From: RI-153 sp041391225
GTDB lineage: Bacteria > Chloroflexota > Anaerolineae > Caldilineales > Caldilineaceae
Direction: 5' to 3'
Assembly: GCA_041391225.1 (NCBI GenBank)
Contig: JAWKOL010000025.1
Span: 1-64,000, forward strand
DNA: 64,000 bases
Below are positions 29,596 through 38,894 of the stretch, one piece after another (the stretch's first letter is position 1; every line of letters starts with the position of its first letter). Below the pieces are notes generated by a model that was not told where the DNA came from, made no database searches, and saw nothing but the letters and a program-made list of their open reading frames with translations. A program made the position numbers and the translations under genes.

Positions 29596-30868
29596 GAGAC
29601 GGCTCCGCGAAGAATTCCTGCATCCACTGGTAACGTTCGCTGCGGCCGAGCGTCTGGTTGACGAAGGCCAGCGTCGCCGCCATGCCGCCGCTCAAGAAGA
29701 ACGGTCGGGAAGCGAGTTGGTTGGTGAAGTACATGGCCGGAATGCCACGTTTCTTGGCCTCGCTGGCAAACGGCGTGGTGCCGAAGACCAAATCGGGGCT
29801 GTATTTGTCCAGCGCGGCCATGTCATCTTCCAGCGACTTGCGGTAGACGACTTCTTTGGTCCCTCGCGCCCGCAGCCACAGTTCGTCGGGCAGCACCAGC
29901 GGATCTGCGCCGATGGAGGTGGAGACGTACGGCACTTCCGCCCCCGCTTCCACGAGCAGACGCGCATAGGCCAGTTCGGTGCCTTCGTAGCCGGTGACGA
30001 GGATGCGCCCCGAGATCGGCTGGGCGTTGAGGATGGCCTGCGCCCGTTCTCGTTCTTCTTCCGCCACCTGGTTGACCAGCGCTGGGTCGAGGTTCAACGC
30101 TGCCCCCACAGACTTGATCCAGGCGTACGAACCCGTTGCCCCCACCGGCGCGCCACCCACCACCGGCACCTGCCAGGAGCGGAAGATCGCGGTGGTCTCC
30201 TTGTAGAAAGGATGCAACGGCGCCAACGCCCCGGCGTGGGCGGCTTGTCGCATGTCGTCAATGGAGCGTCCCGGCAGGGTGATAGTGGCTTCCACACCCA
30301 TGCGGCGCAGGACGGCGTCGATGGCTAGCGGGTCCGCCGGGAAGACTTCGCCCAAGAGGACGACGGTCTTGGCGTCTTTGGGGGCTTTGCTGTCGCCCAG
30401 GCGGTTGAGCAGGGCGGCCAGGGCGACGTCCTTGGCCTCGGGGTGCGAGTGGATGGCGTAGGCCGGCACCCGCACCAGGACCACTTCGGCGTCACCGATG
30501 CGCTTGGGCAGCATCTCTTCGGGCAGACCGGCGGTCTCGGCGACACACAGCGACACGACTGGGATCAGTTGGCAACCCGGTTCCTGCGCGGCGACTTCGA
30601 TGGCGGCGCGTGTGCTTTCCACCACCTCACCGGACATCAATTCAGATGTCCCCAGGTGGGCGGCCAGAATCGACTTGCGCGCGCCGTAGAAGTGCGTCAC
30701 AAACGTCAGCCCATACAGACACCCGGTGTCGGTTGCCATCACAGGATGCGATCCTTCAAGCCGGGTCAAGATGCGCAGCGATCCAAACGCAGGACACATC
30801 GACTGCGGATGGAGTTGGCATGTTTTGCCCTCAGATTGGGCTGAATGCAGCGGAATCGTGGTTGACAT
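29588..30868 (-). CDS. bchY: Chlorophyllide a reductase (COR) subunit Y
   Basis: 426 residues. The start at ATG 30868 (STTIPLHSAQSEG) was preferred to a longer frame from 30946 that runs into repeat sequence. The diagnostic CQLHPQSMCPAFGSLRI is at about 15-31, with cysteines for the 4Fe-4S cluster shared with BchZ, followed by GLTFVTHFYGARKSIL. It is the alpha-like subunit of COR. It lies between a small membrane protein and bchZ; the preceding gap carries a palindrome. Confidence 0.95.
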   Translation of the reverse strand: MSTTIPLHSAQSEGKTCQLHPQSMCPAFGSLRILTRLEGSHPVMATDTGCLYGLTFVTHFYGARKSILAAHLGTSELMSGEVVESTRAAIEVAAQEPGCQLIPVVSLCVAETAGLPEEMLPKRIGDAEVVLVRVPAYAIHSHPEAKDVALAALLNRLGDSKAPKDAKTVVLLGEVFPADPLAIDAVLRRMGVEATITLPGRSIDDMRQAAHAGALAPLHPFYKETTAIFRSWQVPVVGGAPVGATGSYAWIKSVGAALNLDPALVNQVAEEERERAQAILNAQPISGRILVTGYEGTELAYARLLVEAGAEVPYVSTSIGADPLVLPDELWLRARGTKEVVYRKSLEDDMAALDKYSPDLVFGTTPFASEAKKRGIPAMYFTNQLASRPFFLSGGMAATLAFVNQTLGRSERYQWMQEFFAEPSRA

Positions 30869-30903
30869 GTGCTCCCAAACGGAAATTGAACGACTTGCAG
30901 AAT

Positions 30904-31012
30904 GTGCGTAATGCGTAATCTGTGATGCGCAATTTGTAGAGAACAATTCGCCTATTTCGAGACAGGCTCGTCATGACGATCTGGGTTACGAATTACGCAT
31001 TACGAATTACGT
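30904..31012. repeat. Intergenic palindrome, 'GCGTAATGCGTAAT' type
   Basis: The left arm GTGCGTAATGCGTAATCTGT and right arm TTACGAATTACGCATTACGA ATTACG form an imperfect hairpin between bchY and the upstream small gene. Confidence 0.8.
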
Positions 31013-31258
31013 TCACCCCTTCGCATCAGGCATAATCTCCACCGTCGATCCCGCCGGGGTCTGTACGCGTTCCGGCTTTGTACGGGGGATCGGCTGCGAC
31101 TCGGGTTGTTCGTCCTCGGTGAGCGGGCTCATCTGCCGCAGGTAGGTGCGCCGTGCATGTCGATCGGTGAGGGTGGCGAACACGATGAACCCGATGATGA
31201 TCATGGCCAGGGGTCCATAACAGATTGCATACGCCGAAATGGGAACATTTTCTAACAT
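31013..31258 (-). CDS. Small single-pass membrane protein in the bchX-bchY interval
   Basis: 81 residues, ATG 31258 after GGAGAAACTC. One membrane helix (LAMIIIGFIVFATL, about 16-30) is followed by a basic segment (TDRHARRTYLRQ) and a Pro/Glu-rich cytoplasmic tail. It lies 14 bases downstream of the DUF169 gene, in the same operon as the COR subunits. I do not recognise the family; anchoring of a biosynthetic or assembly complex is possible. Confidence 0.65.
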   Translation of the reverse strand: MLENVPISAYAICYGPLAMIIIGFIVFATLTDRHARRTYLRQMSPLTEDEQPESQPIPRTKPERVQTPAGSTVEIMPDAKG

Positions 31259-31272
31259 GAGTTTCTCCGATC

Positions 31273-32040
31273 TTATTGTGCTTTCCGGTCAGGTGCGTGG
31301 GATGGCATGATGACTTCGCGCATTTTTTGCGGGTCGATGCGGAAGTTTTCCACCAACTCGACGATGTACCGAAAATGGTGACGCGGAATGGATATGAACA
31401 TCTCGCCGACGGCAACGCTGTTGAAAGCGCGTCCGCCGCCGTCGCCCAACGCAAAGACACTGTTCTGGGTGTGCCACGGCGCCGCAAAAATCGATGAGCA
31501 GGCCGACGGTCCCAGTTCGCCGTGGGGGAAGGTCCCCTCACGCACCGACGCGGCCCCGGCGATCTGCATGGCTTGTTGTGCGTTGCAGATCGCCACCAAC
31601 AGATCCACCTGCACGCCGTCGGGAACTTCGTCCAGCGGTGCAGCAGCCAGGGCGGTGATGGTGTTGGCGGGCAAGGACATGCTCTGCTGTTTGTTGCAGC
31701 GTGCGCCTTCTTCGGTGAAAAAACCCTGCGCCGCTGTCAGATACTCGCCCGAGGTGATGAACGAATCTGGGTTGGTGAGAAACCCCAGATGATACTGGCC
31801 TACCCAGCAATCGTGGTGGGCGGCGTCCACATAGACACGTTGCCCTTCCTCGGCCAACCGCACCACGGCGCAGGCGACGGTGTTGGTGGGCGTGTACCCT
31901 GGTGGCGGGCCGTCGTGGCAGTAGGTGATGGCGACGGGTCGTCGTTTGAGCCGCATGCGCTCGACCAGGATCTGGTTCAGGTATTTGAGATCGACGTCCT
32001 GTTCAGCCGTCGTGTTTTGATTCACGTTTTCAACAGTCAT
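31273..32040 (-). CDS. DUF169-family protein inside the COR operon
   Basis: 255 residues from ATG 32040 (a TTG six bases upstream is possible). The sequence has the DUF169 (COG2043) pattern: RLKRRPVAITYCHDGPPPGY near the N-terminus, CAVVRLAEEGQ, GPSACSSIFA, and a C-terminal IPRHHFRYIVELVENF. The family has no established biochemical role; it is found in anaerobes and often near redox enzymes. Here it lies between bchX and bchY, subunits of one enzyme, 15 bases from bchX. That position suggests a part in COR maturation or function, or oxygen protection. Confidence 0.72.
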   Translation of the reverse strand: MTVENVNQNTTAEQDVDLKYLNQILVERMRLKRRPVAITYCHDGPPPGYTPTNTVACAVVRLAEEGQRVYVDAAHHDCWVGQYHLGFLTNPDSFITSGEYLTAAQGFFTEEGARCNKQQSMSLPANTITALAAAPLDEVPDGVQVDLLVAICNAQQAMQIAGAASVREGTFPHGELGPSACSSIFAAPWHTQNSVFALGDGGGRAFNSVAVGEMFISIPRHHFRYIVELVENFRIDPQKMREVIMPSHAPDRKAQ

Positions 32041-32055
32041 CTGCAATCAATCCAA

Positions 32056-33233
32056 TCAACGATACGACGGTGCGTCGGCGTGACGCAGGTCGATCAACGA
32101 GAAGGCCTGTCCACTGCGGGTCAAGGCGGAAAGGAAGGCGACTTTGCTGTCCAGGTCGATGGACTCACCGATGCGAATCTCGGTGGAGCCGGACGTGACG
32201 GTGATGCCGTCGTCGTGATCCTGGATCAGGTCGGTGACGTGGACGCCGATGGCTTCCAGCATCTCCTGCACCCGGCGCTGCACCGGATCGGTCACGTGGA
32301 CCTGGCGCACCGGCGTCAACGTGAGTTCGGGCATGAGCGGGGCCAGCTTGAAGTCGTCCTCGAAGAGATCGGCTTTGGTGGCGCCAGTGGGCCGCCCTGG
32401 CGGTTCCGCTGCGCCGAAGACGTTGAGGAACTCGTCGTAGTTGAGCGGCGTATAGTTGGTGCAGGGCGGAATCTCACGGCGGGCGATGCGGCCAGCCAGA
32501 TCGGCGAAAATCGTGTCGAAATCGTTCACTTCCAGGGCTAGTTTACAGGCATCTGCCAGCACGCGCACCTGCTGGTTCAGCGGCACAGCGTGAGGATGGG
32601 CAACCCGGTGGCAGCAGAGAAGCGATCTGCGGTGTCGGTGCCGTCATCGCGGTTGACGATCAGGCCCAGGATCTGCGTTGTGCCGCCCATGGAACGGAAG
32701 TACTTGGCGGCCTGGGCAATGTTGTTGGCGGCGTAGAGCGACTGGCGATCATGACCGACGACGATGATCACTTCTTCGGCCAGCGAACGGGCCAGTGGCG
32801 TGGCGAATCCGCCGCACACCACATCGCCCAAGAAATCCATCACGATGTAGTCGAGTTTCCACTGGTTCATGCCCAGCTTTTCCAGCACTTTGAAACCGTG
32901 CGAAATGCCCTGTCCTCCGCAGCCGCGGCCCACATCTGGCCCGCCGATTTCGCAGCCAAAGATCGGCACATTGGGTGCAAGCTGGTTGCGGAAGATGATG
33001 TCGCCCACTTGCAGTTGATCGTCGCGTCCTTGGTCTTTGAACTCGCGCCAGACTTCGCCCAGGGTGGGCAGTGAATGGCCGTCGAAAATGGTGTTGCACG
33101 AGTCATGCTTGGGATCGCACCCCAGTTGCAGCACGCGGTAGCCGTCGAAGGCCAACCGCGCCGTGAGATTGGAGGTGGTGAAGCTCTTCCCAATCCCCCC
33201 CTTGCCGTAAATTGCCAACATGCGTGGCGCCAT
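32056..33233 (-). CDS. bchX: Chlorophyllide a reductase (COR) iron protein X with a C-terminal extension (one frameshift)
   Basis: About 392 residues. ATG 33233 follows GGAGACGGAGGG; a GTG at 33266 is possible. The nitrogenase-iron-protein fold shows MLAIYGKGGIGKSFTTSNLT (P-loop), the two cluster cysteines in EIGGPDVGRGCGGQG and MDFLGDVVCGGFA, and NRDDGTDTADRFS. IGKSFTT and GLIVNRDD mark BchX rather than BchL. One G is missing near 32588 (ACGCTGTGCCG for ACGGCTGTGCCG). After the normal end (YTPLNYDEFLNVFG) come about 115 further residues, whose last 70 look like the C-terminal domain of FtsQ/DivIB (GITVTSGSTEIRIGE, FSLIDLRHADAPSYR). Purple-bacterial BchX lacks this. Confidence 0.9.
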
Positions 33234-33296
33234 TCCCTCCGTCTCCTCTCCAAAATCTCGACTCACAGTCCGTCCGAGGACGCCCTCCGCTGTGAG

Positions 33297-34263
33297 TTAC
33301 CCGCCGGTCGAACCGTTCGACCAATCGAAAACCAGTTTCAAACAATTGGGATCGCCCAACGCCACTTGGTAGGCGTCTGCGACCTCCGCAATTGGGTATT
33401 GGTGTGTGATGAGTGAGGAAACGTCCAGCTTCCCCTCGGCGATCAGGTCGCGGCAGCGGACAAGGTCGCCTGCGGCCCATTCTTTGGCCGTCAGCAACCG
33501 CGCTTCTTTGAGGAAGAGCGGCATGTAGGGCAGTTGCAGCGTCTGGTAGTAGCCCAACAAGAGGATCGCCCCGCCATTGGCCAGCAATGGCAACGCATCG
33601 GTGAGCGCCGTCATCGAGCCGGACGCCTCGATGATCACGTCCACGGGTTGGGTGATGGCGTTTGTCACCGCTTCGGCGCTGACGTCGACAATCTTGTTGC
33701 CCACGGATCGAGCCAGTCGGCTTTCCACACGATCAGCTACGGCGACCCACGCGCCACGGCTACGCGCAATGCGGGCGGCGATCTGTCCTACCGGCCCCTG
33801 CCCAAGGACCAATAACCGCTGCCCAGGCTGAGGATCGATGAGATCTACGCCGTGCAGCGCCGTGGCAGAAAGCGCCAACAGCACGCCGTCGGTGGGGGCG
33901 ATGCCATCCAGGGGCACAACACGGTTAACATCGGCAAAGAGCCGCGCCGACTGTCCGCCCCAAGCGGGGTTGACACCGTCGTAACAGCGTGCACCGCCGA
34001 CGTAGACCCAACGGCCAATCCAATCGGGTGAGACGTCGCTGCCGGTTTCGACGATGCGTCCCACAGTCTCGTAGCCCGGCACCACCGGCAGAGAGAGCAT
34101 CGGGTGGGGCATCTGCCCAAGGCACAGCATGCGCTCCGTCCCGCGGAGACCGATGTGTAAACCGTCTCAACGACGACGTCGGTGACCCATGCGGCAGGAG
34201 TTGCACGTCCTGGAGTTCGATGCGATTCGGCTCAGGGATGACCACGGCGCGTGTGCTTGTCAC
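33297..34263 (-). CDS. bchC: Bacteriochlorophyllide a dehydrogenase (two frameshifts)
   Basis: About 322 residues from a GTG at 34263 following GGGAGA. It belongs to the medium-chain dehydrogenase fold with VVPGYETVGRIVETGSDV, YVGGARCYDG and the NAD motif LLVLGQGPVGQIAARIARSRG. BchC oxidises the 3-hydroxyethyl group of bacteriochlorophyllide to 3-acetyl, the last ring step to BChlide a. Single G residues appear to be missing near 34190 (CATGGGTCACC) and 34142 (GCGGGACGG). The start overlaps the end of bchF by 32 bases. The gene order bchF-bchC-bchX is as in purple bacteria. Confidence 0.9.
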
Positions 34264-34760
34264 GAGGCGTCTCCCTGCAATGCCCTGGCTGCCATGCGCG
34301 GCGGGCCTGAAGCCCGCGGAGGATGAACTGCGCGCAGTTGAAAAGGTAGGTGACGTAGGCGCAAAGCATCAGCGTCATCACCGCCCGATCCGACCGGTTC
34401 AGCCAGATGGCGACGAAGTAGAGGTTATGCACCAACATCGCCACGGCATTGCCCACATCTTCCCAGAAAAACTCAGGGCCAGGAACCACTTGCCGTAGAT
34501 TTCCTTTTCCCAAATCATACCGGTAACGGTGATGGCCCAGAGCAACGTGATCTTGATGAGCACGCTGATGTTAGCAATTTCATACCCGTTGCCGGTGACC
34601 AGGTAATGGATCACCAGCCCGAAGCTGATCAGGAAGGCCAGAATTGGAGCGGCGCAAGGATCGCCTGTACCTTCGTCCAAACGCTGGCATCGCGCCGCGC
34701 CAACTGCTCGGCGGTGTATCCTGTGGGTTGTGTGCGTTCAACCGTTGTGCTTGCCAACAC
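34232..34760 (-). CDS. bchF: 3-vinyl bacteriochlorophyllide hydratase (two frameshifts)
   Basis: About 176 residues from a GTG at 34760 after CCGGAGCAC. It is a small membrane enzyme with QLARRDASVWTKVQAILAP, YLVTGNGYEIANISVLIKIT, MIWEKEIYGKWFL, EFFWEDVGNAVAMLVHNLY and MLCAYVTYLFNCAQFI. BchF adds water to the C3-vinyl group, giving the 3-hydroxyethyl intermediate that BchC oxidises. One C is missing near 34648 (CAATTCTGG for CAATTCCTGG) and another near 34478 (GGCCCTGAG for GGCCCCTGAG). Conservation on either side of both breaks argues for sequence errors. Confidence 0.9.
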
Positions 34761-34775
34761 GTGCTCCGGGTTCTA

Positions 34776-34920
34776 GGGATTGGGGACTGGTGATTGGTGA
34801 TTGGTGATTGGGTTTTCCGATGATGTAGCGAATGGACACTCCATACTCTATTTGACCACATCGATCGCGATTTCTCACGCTCATTCCGAGACCCAATCAC
34901 CAATCACTAATCACCAGTCA
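34776..34920. repeat. Intergenic palindrome, 'TGGTGATTGGTGATT' type
   Basis: Left arm GGGATTGGGGACTGGTGATT GGTGATTGG...; right arm ACCCAATCACCAATCACTAA TCACCAGTCA. It lies between the hydrolase stop and the bchF ribosome binding site. Confidence 0.85.
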
Positions 34921-34926
34921 CCTTCT

Positions 34927-35808
34927 TCAGGAAAGTACAGGCTCTAAGAGCCGCTCTGCCGTTTCGTTAATGCCCAGGAATTCGCGCAGGATGGCGAGGT
35001 ACTCGGCCGGTTTTTCGATCATGGGCAGGTGACCGCATTCTTCGATCCAGCGCACCTGGCAATTGGGGATGACGCCGGCTGTGTAGTCGACGTTGGAGAC
35101 GGGCATCACCCAGTCTTGTCGGCAGGCGATGAGCAGCGTTGGCGCCTGCAAGCGCGCCCCGGCTTCGGGGATGGTGTCGTCGCGGGCGTCATCGCCGGAA
35201 AGGATGGCGGTTTCGCGATCCAGGTTCAGGTAGTCGACAAAGCCCTGGCGCAACAATTCGGGATCATCGGGCAGGCGATAGAAGTAGCGGCTGCCCATCA
35301 TCTTGGCAAGCCCAGGCACGTCGACCAACCAGGACGGACGGAAGAGCATGGCAATGTGGCTGATGTTCATCACCGTCTTGTGGACCTGCTTCTGCGATTC
35401 GTCGGTGAAGAAGCACATCGACGTGAGCACCAGCCGGGCCACAGCATCGGGGCGGGTGTCGGCGAGCAGAATCGACATGGCGCTGCCCATCGAATGCCCG
35501 ATTAGGTAGATATTGTCCAGCCCCAGTTCGTCCACCAGGAACGTCAACGTCGAGACCTGTTCGTAGAAGTTCTGCGGGCTGCGCACCGGCATGGATCGTC
35601 CTGTGCCGGGCAGATCTGGCACGATGACCCGATTGGTCGCCGAAAGTGCGCGGGCGGTGCTTTCCCAGTACGCGCCCGAATTCCCCCAGCCGTGGACGAG
35701 TAAAATCGGCGGATTGTTCGACGCCGAACGCGGCTCCCACACATCGACCACAAAAGGTCCATGCGCACGGTCAAAGGTCAATGTCTTTTTCTCAGCCTGA
35801 GTTTTCAT
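34927..35808 (-). CDS. Alpha/beta hydrolase in the bch operon
   Basis: 293 residues. It has the oxyanion HGWGNSGAYW near 40, the nucleophile elbow GHSMGSA at about 104, and an acid/His pair (ACRQDWVMPV, EECGHLPMIEKP) in the normal order. The operon position, between puhE-like and bchF genes, recalls bchO, a hydrolase of unknown reaction found with Mg chelatase genes in purple bacteria, but sequence likeness beyond the fold cannot be judged here. A role in pigment de-esterification or salvage is possible. Confidence 0.75.
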   Translation of the reverse strand: MKTQAEKKTLTFDRAHGPFVVDVWEPRSASNNPPILLVHGWGNSGAYWESTARALSATNRVIVPDLPGTGRSMPVRSPQNFYEQVSTLTFLVDELGLDNIYLIGHSMGSAMSILLADTRPDAVARLVLTSMCFFTDESQKQVHKTVMNISHIAMLFRPSWLVDVPGLAKMMGSRYFYRLPDDPELLRQGFVDYLNLDRETAILSGDDARDDTIPEAGARLQAPTLLIACRQDWVMPVSNVDYTAGVIPNCQVRWIEECGHLPMIEKPAEYLAILREFLGINETAERLLEPVLS

Positions 35809-35851
35809 CTATCGACTTTCACAAAACGGCGTTTTTGCCGTCTCCCTACAT

Positions 35852-36673
35852 TTACGAGATCTCTGCTTCAACCGTCTGTGGCTCGGGCAATGTACGCACG
35901 CCCCATCCCCACAGGGCAACAGGCAACGGCAGTACGAGTAGCCAGTGCTCCAACACGCCCAAGGAAATCATCAAACCGACCAGAAAGAAACCGATGGCGT
36001 CCTCTGCGGCGGGGCCGGCGGCCAGCACCTGATAAAAGAAGTACAACGCCACCGACGATGCGCCCAGCACAGAAAACGGAAACAGCCAGTTGATGTTGCG
36101 GCGCACCAGCAACGCCCCCAGATAGCGCAAATCGGACGGCAGGAACTCCACGTGGAAGTTCCGCACGCCCAGGAAGACGTTCAACTTGCCGCTGCTGTGC
36201 ATGATCCAGAGCGACAGCAGTGTCCACAGTCCCCAGCGATTGGGGTATGACCAGGTCAACACCGCCACCAACAGGATCACCGCCAACGACGCCACTTCGT
36301 GGTAGAGGCAGGTGCGCAGCGCAGTGAAGAACCGAGACCAGCCCCGCAGTTGTGACCAGCGTTGCACTTTGGGGTCATTCGCCGACAAACTCGGGATGGG
36401 ACCGGTGATGAAGCCCAGGTAGTAACTGGCGATCAACCATCCCCACAGCACAGTGCCGCAGGCAAAAGCAAGGTAGACGCTGAATGGGTCCTGGCTGTGA
36501 CGGGTTGCCACCAATCCGCCAATCGAAAGGATCGCCAGCACCGTCGCTGCGCCGAATCCCCAACGGATCGTGCGCTGCGAACGCCCGTACAGCATCATGA
36601 TCAGGCCGGAGCTGAACCACCACAAAAAGAGCACGAAAAGCAGTGGCACAGCCCACTGGATCAGGTTGGTCAT
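35852..36673 (-). CDS. puhE: PuhE-like photosynthetic complex assembly protein (DUF3623)
   Basis: 273 residues. The ATG at 36673 overlaps the bchP stop as TAATG. About eight membrane helices, with LFVLFLWWFSSGLIMMLYGR at the N-terminus and the conserved HSSGKLNVFLGVRNFHVEFL and DLRYLGALLVRRN. These fit PuhE ('putative photosynthetic complex assembly protein 2'), known in purple bacteria next to puhA. No puhA (H subunit) is found here, as expected in Chloroflexota. It probably tunes pigment supply or RC assembly. Confidence 0.82.
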   Translation of the reverse strand: MTNLIQWAVPLLFVLFLWWFSSGLIMMLYGRSQRTIRWGFGAATVLAILSIGGLVATRHSQDPFSVYLAFACGTVLWGWLIASYYLGFITGPIPSLSANDPKVQRWSQLRGWSRFFTALRTCLYHEVASLAVILLVAVLTWSYPNRWGLWTLLSLWIMHSSGKLNVFLGVRNFHVEFLPSDLRYLGALLVRRNINWLFPFSVLGASSVALYFFYQVLAAGPAAEDAIGFFLVGLMISLGVLEHWLLVLPLPVALWGWGVRTLPEPQTVEAEIS

Positions 36674-37881
36674 TATGTCCACGCGCGTTGGAGGGGCAAG
36701 TAATGGCGCACCTGAGCGGCGATGATGTCACCGGTCATCTGCATTTGCGACAGCCAGGGCACCGGCGTCATGCTCTTGTGCATGTACGATTCAAAAGTGA
36801 ACTGTTGCACGTGGTGATTGCGGCACATGTCGGTGAAGACTTCCATCTGCCGCCGGTTGCCGTAGCCCCACCCTTGTAGCCACTGCAAGAAGCGATACAT
36901 GGTTCCATATTCTTTCCACCAGCGCTTTTCGTAGCGACGTAGTGCGGCCAACGACGTGTCGGGCAATGTCTCGATGAGCGTTTCGGCGGCGCGAGCGCCA
37001 CTCTTCATTGCCCAGTAAATGCCTTCGCCCGACGTACCGACCACCAGGCCGGCGGCGTCGCCGATGAGCATGGCTCGCTCAAAGGCCATCTGCTTGCGCG
37101 GGTGGATGGGTAGGGCATGGGCTTCTTCGACGAAGACTTCGCCGCCAACGATGTCGGGGGCAATGCGTTCCTTGAGGTTGGCCAGCAGTTGACGCATTTC
37201 CCGAGTCTTGCCCGGTCCAGCGCCGCAGCCAACCGCCACATGATCCGATTTGGGGAAGACCCAGGCGTAGAGATCAGGGCTGACTTCTTCACCCAGGTAA
37301 AGATGCGCAGCTTCTTCCCACTTGGCCATTTTGTCGGCGGGCAGGTGGATGCGTTCCTGAATGGCGATGCAGTAGGGTAGGCGGGGCAGCCCGAGCAGGC
37401 GAGCAGTGGTGGAGTACGCCCCGTCTGCGCCGATGACGGCTTCGGCTTTGAGCGTTTTCTGCGCCGTGCGGCCCTTTTCGGTGTAGGTAGCGGTGACGCC
37501 GTCGGCATCGACTGTGAGATCGACCAGCTTGCCTTCGATCATCTCTGCACCGCGGTTGACGGCGCGCTGACGCAGGTAGGGGTCCAGGTCTTCGCGACAG
37601 ACCATCGCCACGTAGTCGTTGGGGCGTTCTTCTAGGCCTACGACGTCGATGTCGGCAGTCCGCTCGGACGGGGAGTGAATGACCGCTTTGGTCACTTTGC
37701 GAGAGATCAGCGACTGAGGAATGGCAAATTCGTCAAAGGCGACAGGCGGTAATGCGCCGCCGCACGGCTTCACCCAAGATAGATCCCGTTCGAGCATCAC
37801 AACGGGAACACCGGCATCAGCCAGCGTATTGGCGGCGGTGGATCCGCCTACAGATGCGCCTACAACAAGAATTGGTTTCAT
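36673..37881 (-). CDS. bchP: Geranylgeranyl bacteriochlorophyll reductase
   Basis: 402 residues. FAD motif ILVVGASVGGSTAANTLADA at the N-terminus, then WVKPCGGALPPVAFDEF at about 36-52, the ADGAYSTTARLLGL region and MLIGDAAGLVVGTSGEGIYW near 275. The C-terminal region includes GTMYRFLQWLQGWGY. BchP reduces three double bonds of the geranylgeranyl tail on BChl to phytyl. The gene follows bchG by 40 bases and is coupled to puhE. It is the clear orthologue; the gene at 10732 is a divergent second member. Confidence 0.93.
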   Translation of the reverse strand: MKPILVVGASVGGSTAANTLADAGVPVVMLERDLSWVKPCGGALPPVAFDEFAIPQSLISRKVTKAVIHSPSERTADIDVVGLEERPNDYVAMVCREDLDPYLRQRAVNRGAEMIEGKLVDLTVDADGVTATYTEKGRTAQKTLKAEAVIGADGAYSTTARLLGLPRLPYCIAIQERIHLPADKMAKWEEAAHLYLGEEVSPDLYAWVFPKSDHVAVGCGAGPGKTREMRQLLANLKERIAPDIVGGEVFVEEAHALPIHPRKQMAFERAMLIGDAAGLVVGTSGEGIYWAMKSGARAAETLIETLPDTSLAALRRYEKRWWKEYGTMYRFLQWLQGWGYGNRRQMEVFTDMCRNHHVQQFTFESYMHKSMTPVPWLSQMQMTGDIIAAQVRHYLPLQRAWT

Positions 37882-37920
37882 GGATCTCCCTGTCCCTCGG
37901 CCGGATTGGTCTATAAAATG

Positions 37921-38835
37921 CTAGATTAAGCGCAGACCAACAGCGGCAACCATCATTCCCCACACGAAGAAGCTGACACCGATAGCGCTGAACTTCAGGT
38001 ACATCTCAGTGGGCTTCTGGATAAATTGCTTCTGGATCGGCACCTGGAGCAACATAATCACGGCGATGATGCCCACAATCCACCATTTGCCCCAAACAAC
38101 GAAAGCAGTCAGCACACCAAGTTGCGCCAGGTTCATGGTGAGAACAATCAACCACGCAGCCTTCTTAGGTCCGTAGAGCACAGGAATTGTGCGGATGCCT
38201 GCAATGCGGTCACCCACGATGCTCTTGTAGTCGTTGATGCTCATGATGCCGTGTGCGCCGAACGAGTAGAGCAGCGCCACCAGGATGCTGCCGCCGGTCA
38301 ACTCGGCAAAGGCCAGATGGCCGGCCATCCATGCTAGCCCTTCATACGAAATGGCAACCAGCGTGTTGCCGGCCCAGCCATTACGCTTGGCTCGCAGTGG
38401 CGGCGCACTGTAGCCCATCGCCAGCAACAGGCCAATCCCCGTGAGCACAGAGACACCTCGCCCAAGGTAGAGTGCGATGGCAATGCCCACCGGCATCAGA
38501 ATCAGGATCGTGATGATGACCTGTTTCAGTGAAACCATGCCGGCGGGGATCAGGCGATTCGGTTCGTTGAGTGCGTCCACTTCGCGGTCGAAGTAATCAT
38601 TGATCACCTGCGAAACGCCGCACAAGATAGGCCCGGCTAGGAAGATGCCTAGCATAATGGTCAGGATGCTGGCAATGTTCCAACCGGTCGCACCACTGGC
38701 GACAGCGCCGCACAGAAATGCCCACATCGGACCAAACCAGGTAATCGGCTTCATCAAAGCGACGGAACGAGCCAGCAGAGCAGGTTTTTGCGCTTGAATC
38801 GGCGTGTTTGTCGTTGAGACTAGAGGTTGTTCCAT
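37921..38835 (-). CDS. bchG: Bacteriochlorophyll synthase (UbiA family)
   Basis: 304 residues from ATG 38835. The UbiA prenyltransferase fold with about nine membrane helices carries the first Asp-rich motif QVINDYFDREVDALNEPNRL at about 90-109 and the second motif INDYKSIVGDRIAGIRTIPV near 204. NEPNRLIP is typical of (bacterio)chlorophyll synthases. The enzyme esterifies bacteriochlorophyllide a with geranylgeranyl or phytyl diphosphate. It is intact. Confidence 0.94.
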   Translation of the reverse strand: MEQPLVSTTNTPIQAQKPALLARSVALMKPITWFGPMWAFLCGAVASGATGWNIASILTIMLGIFLAGPILCGVSQVINDYFDREVDALNEPNRLIPAGMVSLKQVIITILILMPVGIAIALYLGRGVSVLTGIGLLLAMGYSAPPLRAKRNGWAGNTLVAISYEGLAWMAGHLAFAELTGGSILVALLYSFGAHGIMSINDYKSIVGDRIAGIRTIPVLYGPKKAAWLIVLTMNLAQLGVLTAFVVWGKWWIVGIIAVIMLLQVPIQKQFIQKPTEMYLKFSAIGVSFFVWGMMVAAVGLRLI

Positions 38836-38894
38836 GAGGTTCCGCGCTTCACTAGTGGATCGTGTCGATTTGATACAGAGGCCAGAAATGCAGT

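Noticed and set aside
32577..33266. Assignment as BchL (protochlorophyllide reductase iron protein)
   Set aside because: IGKSFTT and GLIVNRDD, and the neighbours bchC, bchY and bchZ, point to BchX; BchL has IGKSTTS.
34927..35808. Naming this hydrolase BchO
   Set aside because: The fold and operon fit, but there is no motif that separates BchO from general alpha/beta hydrolases, and it is not next to bchI/bchD.
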